From positions 1 to 7,371 of the forward strand of contig JAZGDL010000030.1 of assembly GCA_036477795.1 (NCBI GenBank): a stretch of 7,371 nt of DNA, given 5' to 3'. This DNA is from JAZGDL01 sp036477795. Its GTDB lineage: Bacteria > Planctomycetota > Phycisphaerae > UBA1845. This document shows positions 1-6,781 of this stretch, one piece after another (position 1 is the first letter of the stretch; each line of letters starts with the position of its first letter). The translations under genes and the position numbers were made by a program. The notes under the pieces are model-generated. The model had not been told where the DNA came from and ran no database searches. It saw nothing but the letters and a program-made list of their open reading frames with translations.

Positions 1-3000
1 TGGTCACATCGAGGGGGTTGCATCTCCCGTCCTGATTCACGTCGCAGGGCAGGAACCCGATGTCGATCGAGCCGCTGAACGCCTCGCTGTTGCAGGAGTT
101 CTCTCCGTCGAAGCTGAAGGTGGTCCACTGCTGCAAGGTGATCTGGCCGCTCAGTTCCAGCGTGACGGTCTTGCCTCCGTCAGAGGAGGTAACGTTATCG
201 ATCGTCGGAGGCGTACCAGCCGTATCGGAGATAGAGAAGGCTGCTGCACTGATCGGCGCCCCACCCGCGTTCCGCATGGCAGCGGTGAACTCGATGGTGA
301 TGGTGTCCAGGCCCTGGTTGACAGCGTTTCCGTCGTTACTCTCACGCCGACTGTCGACGTAGCCGTCCCAGGCCCGGTCCGAGAAGGAGGTACCGAAAGC
401 TGGTTCGGCGAAACCGGAGGCGGCGCACTCAGGAGCACCGGTGCTGGTGATGACGGTTGCGGTCCCGTTGTCCCAGCAGACACCCTTGACCATGAGGCGT
501 TCATGCAACGCCAGCGTCGGGTCCAGGGCTTCCATCGCGGCTCCGTCGCACAGGCGGTTGACGGTACCTCCGACACTGATGCCGCGGGTCTCCGGGTCGG
601 TGTCGTATGCAGCCAACCCCGCAAAGATCGATTGAATCGACTTTTCCCCGGGAACCGCGGCGGTCAGGCAATCGATTTCCGCTTGGGTAACCGTGACAAC
701 AGGGGGGTCTGCGGGGGGATCACCGGGCTTCACGAACTCTACAAAAACGTTCTTCACCTGCTCGTGCAACTGGCCGAACAGGACGGCCAGGTCATTCTCG
801 CCACCGGCGTCCAGGTGCTGCATGAACTTCCACGGAGCGGAGACGTTGCGCCAGCGGTTGCCGGTGGTCTCAATGCGTCCGCCGATCTGGCCTTCGGGCT
901 TGTCGATCTGGTACCCGTTGATGGAGGCCCGCAGTGAATCGAAGTGGTAGCCCACGCCGGAGGCCGTGCCGCCACCGCAATCGACACTGTCACCGGTGAC
1001 GATCTTGGTGGCGCCTGCAAGCTGGATCTCAAAGGAGAAATCCGTAGGCGGATCGCCGGAACCGGGCAACGTCTCCCAAGCCGGGTCGTTGTCCAGGTTG
1101 ACGCGCAGGGCAGCCCGTCCGTCGGAATTGCCTCCTCCTCCGATCGCGAACGCCCAGACGTAGGGCTGGCCCTCAGTATTGTTGATGACCGAGACCCACA
1201 CCGTCTCGTTGGCCTGCACCTCCAGCAGCTTGGGCGACAACTGGTAGGAGTAGGAGTAGACCTGCCGGCCGGGGTCACGGCTGATCTCACCGGCCACGCG
1301 CTCAATCTCCGCGTTAGTCGGCGAGTAGGAAGTAATCAGGGTGCCCGGAACACTGGCACCGTCGTCCCAGAACTCGATGCGGAAGTCATCGGATTCGGGC
1401 ACCGGTGTGTTGGTGGTGTAGGTCCCGTGCCACTTGATTCCGGTGATGGTACCGTTCTCAAAGAAGGTGAAGCTGTCGGCGCCCTGGTTGCCGCCCTGGG
1501 TGCCCCGGGTGAAGTCGGAGAAGAAGCCAACGGTGCCGTCGTCGCGAAGCCTGAACGGCTGCGACCACACGATTTCACCCGGCGCCGTCCGCCAGCTCCC
1601 GCAAATGACATCGGTGGGAAGCTCCTTGGTGAAGTCCTCTGCCGCCTCGGCGCCCATGCAGAAGGCGATCCCGCCGATGCGCTGGTCGCCGTCGGGGTCC
1701 TCCTCGTCGCACTCGGTCTCCGTGTCATCGAAGGAGGCGACGCAGTCGTAGCCGTCGCCGTCGACCGGTGCGCAGTCGTCGGCGTTGTCATCCTCTTGCC
1801 CGGCCTGGGAGACCACGTCGTGGAAGAAGACGTTGTCATTGTCGACGCCGACCCCGTCGTTGCCCTGCAAGGAGGTCACAAACTGCACGGCCTCGCCGAT
1901 TGTCTGGGCGCTATCCAGCTTCAACTCCAGCCAGTAGGTCTCACCGGCCAACGCCGTGAACGGAGTGGCCAGATTGAGAGTCACCCGGTCCGCCACAGCG
2001 GAGACCGTCGGCTGGATGAAGGGAACACCGACCACTCCCTCGGTGATCACGTTGCTTCCATCGGGGATGCCGATTTCACATGCCCCCTCAGCGGCCGCGT
2101 TACCCAGCACACGCACTACAAAAACATACTCGTCGGTGACGACGCCGCCCGGCGTGACCCAGAAGGTGACGTTGGCGATCTCCGTGTCCGTATCGACCGA
2201 GAAGTTGTCAGCCACCGGCGTATCGGTAATGTCGCCGACGAAGTTTGCGGTCACCGCCTCGAGGGTCATGTCAAAATCGGGCTCCTGTGAATCCCCGCAG
2301 GCGTCGAAGATGGTCGCACAGAAGCGCCTCGCCCCGGCGACTATGCGTTGCCCGAAGTTGCCCTCGTTGGTTTCGATCAGTTGAATCTCCGGGGCCGACC
2401 CGTCAGGCAGCACGCCGGGGATGAAGCTCAGGTCGCTGGGACGCAGATCGGAGGCTTCCGGCAATGCGTTGGTCCAGGGCCCGGTACTCTGCAGAACGAA
2501 GGCGTCGTCACCACGCTCGCCCGTGTCAATGAGGGTGGACTGGAACGGGTCGCCCACCTTCTGGTAGGTGTACAAGGGCTGCACCAGCGTGCGGGCCTCA
2601 TAGGTGCCGTCGGTATCGGAGTCCTTGGTGACCCGTAACGTCGAACTCGGCGCCACGGCGATATTCAGATCATACAATCCCGTCGGGTCCCCTTCGCCGA
2701 AGTCCACCTCCGGTGCTTGGAAAATGCTGCACCGCCTCCCCGTGGGATCCGTGGGATCGGGCGCGACAATCTGGCCGGCGGCAGCGACGAGGATGAAAAA
2801 CTCCCCCTCATCGAGCTTCTTGCTGATGCTCGGTTCACGGTTGATGATAGTCGGATCGAAGCGACTGGCCGGAGGATCGTCACTGGCGATCAGCAGCCCG
2901 GAACTGCTGTACAGCCACAGCGAGGGAAGGGCAGGCCCGATGGGCAGGCACAGCTCGGGCTGGTGGTCGCAGGCGCTCCCATCACCCGGATCACAAAGGG

Positions 3001-5266
3001 TGTTATCCGGGCACTCGAATAAATCGAATAACTCGCATTTCGGATCCGTTTCGACGGCGTCGGTCGAGATGTTCACGGAGGCCGGAAAGGCCAGCGTGAA
3101 ACGGTACACGTCAGCGTCCATGTCGCCAAAATGGAAATTGAAGAAATCGCAACCCGGACCGGTGCTGTTGCCGAGCTCTCCGGCGATACGCCGCGGTTCG
3201 CCCTCGGAAACCAGACCGATATTATCGGCGATGGAGATCACGTCGTTTTGGGTATCGGGGAGTGGGGGGGCAACCGGGTTCACTTCCGCGTCGAACTCAT
3301 TTTCACAGGGGCCTACTTCATCGAGGCCCACCCCCGGGTCCTGTGCTGAAAGATAAATGTCAAGGACCCAGTTCTCGGGCCACAGCGATCCCTCGCGCTC
3401 GACCTGCAGATAGTCGCAGCCGCGCAGATGCCACCGGGCCATCTCGGTGATCACCAGGTTGGATGCCCTCTGAGGCAGATTCAGGTTGCTCGGGCAGCAC
3501 TCCGGGCTGTTGCCCGCTAATAGCAGGCAGTCCAGCACGTCCCTGTCGTCGTCAACGCCACTTAAGGGAAGATTACTGGTGATGACGTCATCGCCGTCGT
3601 AGTCGAAGAACTCGCAATCGCCGGGGAAGGGATCCGACGTGCCCACGCACTCGTTAAAGGCGTCGACATCGAATTGATCGGCGACGCCGTCCGGCAGGAA
3701 CATTTGCAGCGTGGGATCGGCACCTTCGCGGCTGAAGTCGCCGGAGCAGCGCCCAAAGGTGACTTCGTCGGTGCGCCGTATTACGGTGTCGGAGTTGTCG
3801 TTGGCGACGTCTCGGGCAACACCCTCGAGACGGAAGCGCGGTACGACAAGGCCGCTCGCCGGACTGGCGCCGGGCGTGCGGTCAAAGGTCGAGCCGGGAA
3901 CGTCCAGGTTGATCCAGGTGCCGGTGTCGTCTTCGGGCGGCAGATCGCACTGGCCCCGCACCGTGGCGAATCGGTCGACGTTGGGGGCAATGGGCGGCAG
4001 GGTGCAACACGGCCCCACGCGGTAGTCGAAGCCGCACCCCCCAAGGAGGGCGCAGTCATTGGGCCCGCCCATGATTCCGACCGGGTCGCAGTTGATCGTT
4101 ACGCACAGCTTGGGCTTGGTGCCGTCGGTGGTCTTCACGATAAGGCGCGGGCCGGCGGCGAAGGCCTCGATCACGGCGCTATTGCAACTGGCCGCAGTGC
4201 CGTCGCAACTTTGGCTGGGAGGAACGGCTCCCAGGCTGGCCGCCAGGGCCGCTGCCAACTGCTCAGCGTTCACTCCGGGGTCCAACGGGGCCTCCGTGAA
4301 ACAGTTCGTACCGAAAATCTCGTTAGGATCGCAGTCACTAGTGTTGCAAGTGATGACCGGCGCCACCGTCGGCGTCACGCGGATACAGCACTTGTTGGGG
4401 TCTACGGAGGAGCATCCTCCACCGGCGGAGATGCCTTCCATGGAAAGAACCGTGGTTCCGCCGGTGGGCGCGAAGGCGAACAAGGCGAACCCCATTTCGG
4501 TGAAGACGGAGGGGTCACCCACCTCGACTTCGCCCCAAGCGCTGTCGTCGGCGGCCTGGAACATGGCACCGTCGCGCGCCGGCTGGAAGGAAGTCAACAC
4601 GCTGGAAGCGATGCAGGGGGGCTCCGGCGTGCCGGTGAAACCCACGTAGTAGCGGGTGCCCGGCGCCGCGATAAACGCCTCAAAATCAAACGTAAAGGTG
4701 ATGACCCCGAAGCCTATGGTATCGTCGATACCGGTGGTGAGAAAGCCGTCACCCAGGTTAAAGGGGCCTTCTGAAAAAATAGGCTCATCCTCGGGCAAGG
4801 GCGCGCCGCCCTCGTCGGCCCATATGTGCACGAAGAAATCGGATCCCGGGTTGTCCGGATCCCACCCCCCGCAGCCGTCGCCGGCAAACTGGGATATGGG
4901 GAACTCGAAGCCCGCCAGTGCGCCGCCTTCCAGCAAATTGAAGCTGTCGCAGGTGCGGAAGTTACCCTCGGTGGTGTTGATCTGGAAGCATTGAGTCCCC
5001 GTCGGACAGACAGGCTGCCTGAATATCTCGATCAACTCCCCACCGCCGCCGGCCGCCAGCGGACCGCCGCCTGGCGCCAGGGCCGTGAGACTCCGGGCAC
5101 CTCTCGGCGGCGCATTGGCGCGGTCCGGGTAAATCGGCGCGAACCTGTTATCATCGGCGGAAGGGCCGCCGCCCTCACCCGCTGCATCGGCGGACTTGGC
5201 TCCAGCCACCAGCAACGGCACTGCGATCAGACCGGCAACCAATCTACAAAACACCCTGTCCCTCAT
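1..5266 (-). CDS. Giant secreted multidomain protein with dockerin-like repeats (partial, C-terminus beyond left edge)
   Basis: The frame is open from ATG at 5266 to the window edge (1755 codons, no stop seen), so the protein exceeds 1755 residues. The start has an AAGGAG box 8 nt upstream. Residues 1-28 form a Sec signal peptide (MRDRVFCR, then a hydrophobic stretch, then SADA; cleavage probably after A28), so the product is exported. In order I see: a beta module at about 107-215; a dockerin-like EF-hand pair at about 508-591; a PPC-like domain at about 690-875 (DADVYRFTL at 717-725, later GLYDLNI); a second beta module at about 1018-1120; an acidic Asp/Cys stretch at about 1155-1195; a third module at about 1263-1425 (DSFTF, ITGIKW, VWVSVIN); an Ig-like segment at about 1654-1730; and a dockerin motif starting CDVNQDG at 1741. 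About fifty cysteines suggest extensive disulfides. The modules imply calcium-stabilised adhesion or surface assembly. No catalytic motif was recognised, so function is unknown. Reading frame and export are near certain; domain names are by pattern recognition. Confidence 0.93.
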   Translation of the reverse strand, partial: MRDRVFCRLVAGLIAVPLLVAGAKSADAAGEGGGPSADDNRFAPIYPDRANAPPRGARSLTALAPGGGPLAAGGGGELIEIFRQPVCPTGTQCFQINTTEGNFRTCDSFNLLEGGALAGFEFPISQFAGDGCGGWDPDNPGSDFFVHIWADEGGAPLPEDEPIFSEGPFNLGDGFLTTGIDDTIGFGVITFTFDFEAFIAAPGTRYYVGFTGTPEPPCIASSVLTSFQPARDGAMFQAADDSAWGEVEVGDPSVFTEMGFALFAFAPTGGTTVLSMEGISAGGGCSSVDPNKCCIRVTPTVAPVITCNTSDCDPNEIFGTNCFTEAPLDPGVNAEQLAAALAASLGAVPPSQSCDGTAASCNSAVIEAFAAGPRLIVKTTDGTKPKLCVTINCDPVGIMGGPNDCALLGGCGFDYRVGPCCTLPPIAPNVDRFATVRGQCDLPPEDDTGTWINLDVPGSTFDRTPGASPASGLVVPRFRLEGVARDVANDNSDTVIRRTDEVTFGRCSGDFSREGADPTLQMFLPDGVADQFDVDAFNECVGTSDPFPGDCEFFDYDGDDVITSNLPLSGVDDDRDVLDCLLLAGNSPECCPSNLNLPQRASNLVITEMARWHLRGCDYLQVEREGSLWPENWVLDIYLSAQDPGVGLDEVGPCENEFDAEVNPVAPPLPDTQNDVISIADNIGLVSEGEPRRIAGELGNSTGPGCDFFNFHFGDMDADVYRFTLAFPASVNISTDAVETDPKCELFDLFECPDNTLCDPGDGSACDHQPELCLPIGPALPSLWLYSSSGLLIASDDPPASRFDPTIINREPSISKKLDEGEFFILVAAAGQIVAPDPTDPTGRRCSIFQAPEVDFGEGDPTGLYDLNIAVAPSSTLRVTKDSDTDGTYEARTLVQPLYTYQKVGDPFQSTLIDTGERGDDAFVLQSTGPWTNALPEASDLRPSDLSFIPGVLPDGSAPEIQLIETNEGNFGQRIVAGARRFCATIFDACGDSQEPDFDMTLEAVTANFVGDITDTPVADNFSVDTDTEIANVTFWVTPGGVVTDEYVFVVRVLGNAAAEGACEIGIPDGSNVITEGVVGVPFIQPTVSAVADRVTLNLATPFTALAGETYWLELKLDSAQTIGEAVQFVTSLQGNDGVGVDNDNVFFHDVVSQAGQEDDNADDCAPVDGDGYDCVASFDDTETECDEEDPDGDQRIGGIAFCMGAEAAEDFTKELPTDVICGSWRTAPGEIVWSQPFRLRDDGTVGFFSDFTRGTQGGNQGADSFTFFENGTITGIKWHGTYTTNTPVPESDDFRIEFWDDGASVPGTLITSYSPTNAEIERVAGEISRDPGRQVYSYSYQLSPKLLEVQANETVWVSVINNTEGQPYVWAFAIGGGGNSDGRAALRVNLDNDPAWETLPGSGDPPTDFSFEIQLAGATKIVTGDSVDCGGGTASGVGYHFDSLRASINGYQIDKPEGQIGGRIETTGNRWRNVSAPWKFMQHLDAGGENDLAVLFGQLHEQVKNVFVEFVKPGDPPADPPVVTVTQAEIDCLTAAVPGEKSIQSIFAGLAAYDTDPETRGISVGGTVNRLCDGAAMEALDPTLALHERLMVKGVCWDNGTATVITSTGAPECAASGFAEPAFGTSFSDRAWDGYVDSRRESNDGNAVNQGLDTITIEFTAAMRNAGGAPISAAAFSISDTAGTPPTIDNVTSSDGGKTVTLELSGQITLQQWTTFSFDGENSCNSEAFSGSIDIGFLPCDVNQDGRCNPLDVT

Positions 5267-5274
5267 CAGTTAAT

Positions 5275-5280
5275 CTCCTT
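5275..5280 (-). promoter_or_regulatory. Ribosome binding site of the secreted-protein gene
   Basis: On the minus strand the bases read AAGGAG, followed by an 8-nt spacer (ATTAACTG) and the ATG at 5266. This near-consensus Shine-Dalgarno sequence, with the signal peptide directly behind it, fixes the start of the large gene. No convincing sigma70-type promoter was found further upstream; TATAGG-like hexamers near 5427-5432 lack a matching -35. Confidence 0.85.
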
Positions 5281-5284
5281 AAAC

Positions 5285-5297
5285 CCTCTGTCAGAGG
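5285..5297. repeat. Perfect 6-bp inverted repeat just upstream of the RBS
   Basis: CCTCTG and CAGAGG flank a single base. The dyad lies 5 bp upstream of the AAGGAG box and 19-31 bp ahead of the start codon of the secreted-protein gene. A one-base centre makes it a poor RNA hairpin but a reasonable protein-binding dyad. It could be an operator or chance. Confidence 0.35.
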
Positions 5298-5518
5298 ACT
5301 TCAACACGCAACGCTCGAAGCCTCAACGCACATGTTTGACCGAGTTCGTCTCAAAACGAAGCTACACCCGGCGCGACCTCCACCCGAGGTGTACAATCAC
5401 ACTCACGGGTACGCCAGGTGGATTCCTATACTATCCCGCGTGTCGGAATGCCTCTCTCCCTGGACCGCATCGCAACGACGTGCACAGTAACGACGCACTT
5501 GCTCCAACAATGATGCCC

Positions 5519-5581
5519 TGACTCCTCGAGTCAAGCGGCTCGCAATCGTCGCAACTCTTGCGAACGACACGCTTTGTCGTT
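5519..5581. repeat. Cluster of three consecutive inverted repeats
   Basis: Three perfect dyads lie almost end to end. The first is TGACTC-CTC-GAGTCA (5519-5533). The second is TCGCAA-CTC-TTGCGA (5549-5563), with the same CTC centre. The third is AACGACA with a 5-nt loop and TGTCGTT (5563-5581), sharing one base with the second. They could be operator sites, or successive hairpins of a leader RNA for the secreted-protein gene on the minus strand. No RNA family was recognised. Confidence 0.5.
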
Positions 5582-5745
5582 TCTCCTTCCCTAGCTTACA
5601 GCAGCGGACCGGGTATCGGCTCAAGTCATCCGGTCGTCTCCCGGCGCGGCCGACACAGCAAACGCGAGCGGCTTCGACTGCGTCACCTAACTCCGGCTCC
5701 GTTGTCTTCTTGTACATGTCTTGCCGCAGAATTGCAAGGCAGTTA

Positions 5746-5810
5746 CACCGAAAAAATCGGTGAGAACAGTCCCAAAACTGTTATTGGCCTCTCAATTGAA
5801 GAGATTCTTC
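5746..5810. repeat. Second cluster of inverted repeats in an AT-rich island
   Basis: CACCGA-(A5)-TCGGTG spans 5746-5762, AACAGT-(6 nt)-ACTGTT spans 5765-5782, and GAAGA-GAT-TCTTC spans 5798-5810. An imperfect dyad centred on CAATTG lies between the last two. The series sits about 100-160 bp downstream of the tRNA 3' end. Read on the minus strand, the T-run falls in a loop, not after a stem, so these are not textbook terminators. Confidence 0.5.
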
Positions 5811-5824
5811 GATCTAGGTCCCAA

Positions 5825-5893
5825 GGTTGGACGGTTCATGGTTAAAGGTTGAAGATCCCCAGGTCCGACTTTCAGCCTTCAGCTTTCAGCCTT
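5825..5893. repeat. Heptanucleotide repeat block in two opposed halves
   Basis: Four GGTT-starting units begin at 5825, 5833, 5840 and 5847 (spacings 8, 7, 7). Three TTCAGCN-type units at about 5871-5892 are the opposite-strand version, and CTTTCAGCCTT occurs twice with a 14-bp period (5869-5879 and 5883-5893). The halves can pair: 5840-5854 against 5870-5884 gives 14 of 15 positions paired, including several G-T pairs, with a 15-nt loop. The block begins 14 bp beyond the tRNA 3' end. It looks like degenerate heptad intergenic repeats of unknown role. Confidence 0.55.
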
Positions 5894-5906
5894 GTCGGAG
5901 CGGCAC

Positions 5907-5980
5907 CGCGCCCGGCAGGATTCGAACCTGCGACCCCCGGTTTAGGAAACCGGTGCTCTATCCAACTGAGCTACGAGCGC
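5907..5980 (-). tRNA. tRNA-Arg (anticodon CCT)
   Basis: The minus strand folds as a complete 74-nt tRNA. The acceptor stem is GCGCTCG paired with CGGGCGC, with one T-G pair. The D arm is GCTC/GAGC with a loop containing GTTGG. The anticodon stem CCGGT/ACCGG encloses the loop TTCCTAA, giving anticodon CCT, which reads AGG (Arg). The variable region is 5 nt. The T arm is GCAGG/CCTGC around TTCGAAT, and the discriminator base is G. The 3' CCA is not encoded and must be added by the nucleotidyltransferase. All invariant features are present, so it looks functional. It lies 24 bp downstream of a recombinase remnant on the same strand. Confidence 0.97.
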
Positions 5981-5998
5981 CTTGCACCGTAACACCTT

Positions 5999-6027
5999 AT
6001 CGTATCACGACCTACAGCAATTTGCAA
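5999..6027 (-). promoter_or_regulatory. Putative sigma70-type promoter of the tRNA-Arg gene
   Basis: On the minus strand TTGCAA (6027-6022) and TACGAT (6004-5999) are separated by exactly 17 nt. Each matches its consensus hexamer at 4 of 6 positions. Transcription would start near 5992, giving a short leader before the tRNA 5' end at 5980. The site overlaps the stop codon of the recombinase remnant. Spacing and position support it; the hexamers are imperfect. Confidence 0.45.
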
Positions 6028-6646
6028 TTTCATGGCAACACTCCAAAACGCCGCGCGCACGGCGCAGACCGCACGCCAACGCCTCAGCGATGAGCCGCTT
6101 ATTCTCAAGGTCACGCCGGACGTAGTGCTTTCGGGTCACCCGATAGTCCGCATGCCCCAGGAAATCACCGGCCTGAGACACATCGAACCCGCTGTTCGCC
6201 GCATCGGAGCCGGCCGTTGACCGCATGGCCTTCATTTGTGCGTACGGAACCTTGGCTCTTGCCCTGATCAGCCGGAAGGTCCGGTTGGTATTCCAGCGGA
6301 CCGCGCGGAACACGCACGGTTCCTTCGGCGTGGCCTTGCCGTCCGCATCCACCACATTGCAGCCGGCCAGTAACTTCTGTAACATGGCGACGGCGTCTTC
6401 GAGCTTCGATTCACAACGCCTGACAACCTGTGGCATCTCGACCTCGATGGTGATCGTGTGGACGACGCGGGCGAGGCGTTTGAGACGCAATACGCCCAGT
6501 CCATTCCCGCAATCGGCGACTGGACCGGCGACGGTCTTGACGACCCCGCCAAGTTCAGGGTCAACACGTGGGACTGGCCCTTCACCGATCGAGTCCGGAA
6601 AGGTGGCTCGCTGGTGTGCAGGAGTCGCCGGCTTTGGCGTCACCAA
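6005..6646 (-). pseudogene. Tyrosine recombinase/integrase, C-terminal remnant
   Basis: The frame runs 213 codons from ATG 6646 to TGA 6005. Residues from about 76-90 onward (below about 6420) look like the C-terminal catalytic part of a tyrosine site-specific recombinase. K139-A-M-R142 corresponds to box II (HxxR, with Lys for His). LGH165 carries the conserved His, and T171-R-K-H-Y175 ends in the nucleophilic Tyr at the expected distance. The first catalytic Arg, the beta-hairpin Lys and the N-terminal DNA-binding domain are not visible; such enzymes normally have about 300-400 residues. Residues 1 to about 75 are not recombinase-like and lie antisense to a convincing FG-GAP coding stretch, so I regard them as shadow. 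It lies 24 bp from the 5' side of the tRNA, not at the usual 3' attachment side. It probably can no longer recombine DNA. Confidence 0.7.
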
Positions 6647-6703
6647 GACGCCGGTAGTGGGCTCGCGGGCGTCGGTTCGGGCCTCGAATGCGGAGTGGCA
6701 TAA
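6383..6703 (+). pseudogene. FG-GAP/VCBS-type repeat protein fragment (frameshifted)
   Basis: Frame 6383-6703 encodes NLWHLDLDGDRVDDAG, then IPAIGDWTGDGLDDPAKFR, then NTWDWPFTD (about 6425-6580). This is the layout of FG-GAP-like beta-propeller repeats (W-x-LD-x-DGD, P-x-x-GDW-x-GDG-x-DD-x-x-FR, NTW) of secreted proteins. A second repeat core, GFGVTKTPVVG, follows in another frame. Its TPVVG starts at 6648, 145 nt after IPAIG at 6503, which is 48 codons plus one base, close to the usual repeat length of about 45-50 residues. A one-base shift between about 6570 and 6625 therefore separates two consecutive repeats. Upstream the frame is closed by TAA at 6380-6382 and there is no start or RBS. 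No propeller beyond about one and a half blades survives. Confidence 0.6.
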
Positions 6704-6781
6704 CCGAGTACGCCTTCACGAGATCCTTGGTGGGCGGGCTATTGGCGATCGTATTAGCAAGACACGGCCTGCGGCGCCGGG

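Larger units (their letters stand above)
5281..5906. other. Intergenic region without a supported gene, rich in inverted repeats
   Basis: This stretch of about 625 bp separates the start of the secreted-protein gene from the 3' end of the tRNA. No frame shows a recognisable domain, a good RBS or coding-like composition. It contains short dyads at 5519-5533, 5549-5563, 5563-5581, 5746-5762, 5765-5782 and 5798-5810, plus heptad repeats at 5825-5893, each described separately. It must hold the promoter of the secreted-protein gene and the 3' end of the tRNA transcript, but I could not place either. None of the dyads is followed by a good U-tract, so no classical intrinsic terminator is called. 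Confidence 0.7.

Noticed and set aside
944..2290. 448-codon plus-strand open frame
   Set aside because: It is antisense to the large secreted-protein gene, contains no recognisable domain, and is explained by the codon bias of the opposite strand keeping this frame open.
2604..3356. 250-codon plus-strand open frame
   Set aside because: Ser/Pro-rich antisense shadow of the PPC-like region of the secreted protein.
3674..4774. 366-codon plus-strand open frame
   Set aside because: Gly/Arg/Val-rich low-complexity product fully antisense to the secreted-protein gene; no domain or RBS support.
5401..5520. Promoter for the secreted-protein gene around TATAGG/TAGTAT (minus, near 5427-5435)
   Set aside because: No acceptable -35 hexamer at 16-18 nt spacing; too weak to call.
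4826..5521. 231-codon plus-strand open frame crossing the start of the secreted-protein gene
   Set aside because: The first two thirds are antisense to coding DNA, and the remainder shows no domain; no Shine-Dalgarno sequence ahead of it.
5403..5717. 104-codon minus-strand open frame in the intergenic region
   Set aside because: Arg- and Cys-rich, no RBS ahead of its ATG at 5717, no recognisable domain, and it runs through the inverted-repeat cluster; probably non-coding. It cannot be wholly excluded as a small orphan gene.
5746..5810. Intrinsic terminator for the tRNA transcript
   Set aside because: Stems are short and AT-rich, and on the minus strand the T-run lies in a loop with no U-tract following a stem.
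5825..5893. CRISPR-like array
   Set aside because: Units are only 7 bp and tandem, without spacers; no cas genes nearby.
5907..5980. tRNA as an attachment site with a duplicated tRNA end
   Set aside because: No second copy of the T-arm or acceptor sequence was seen elsewhere in the window, so no att pair can be supported.
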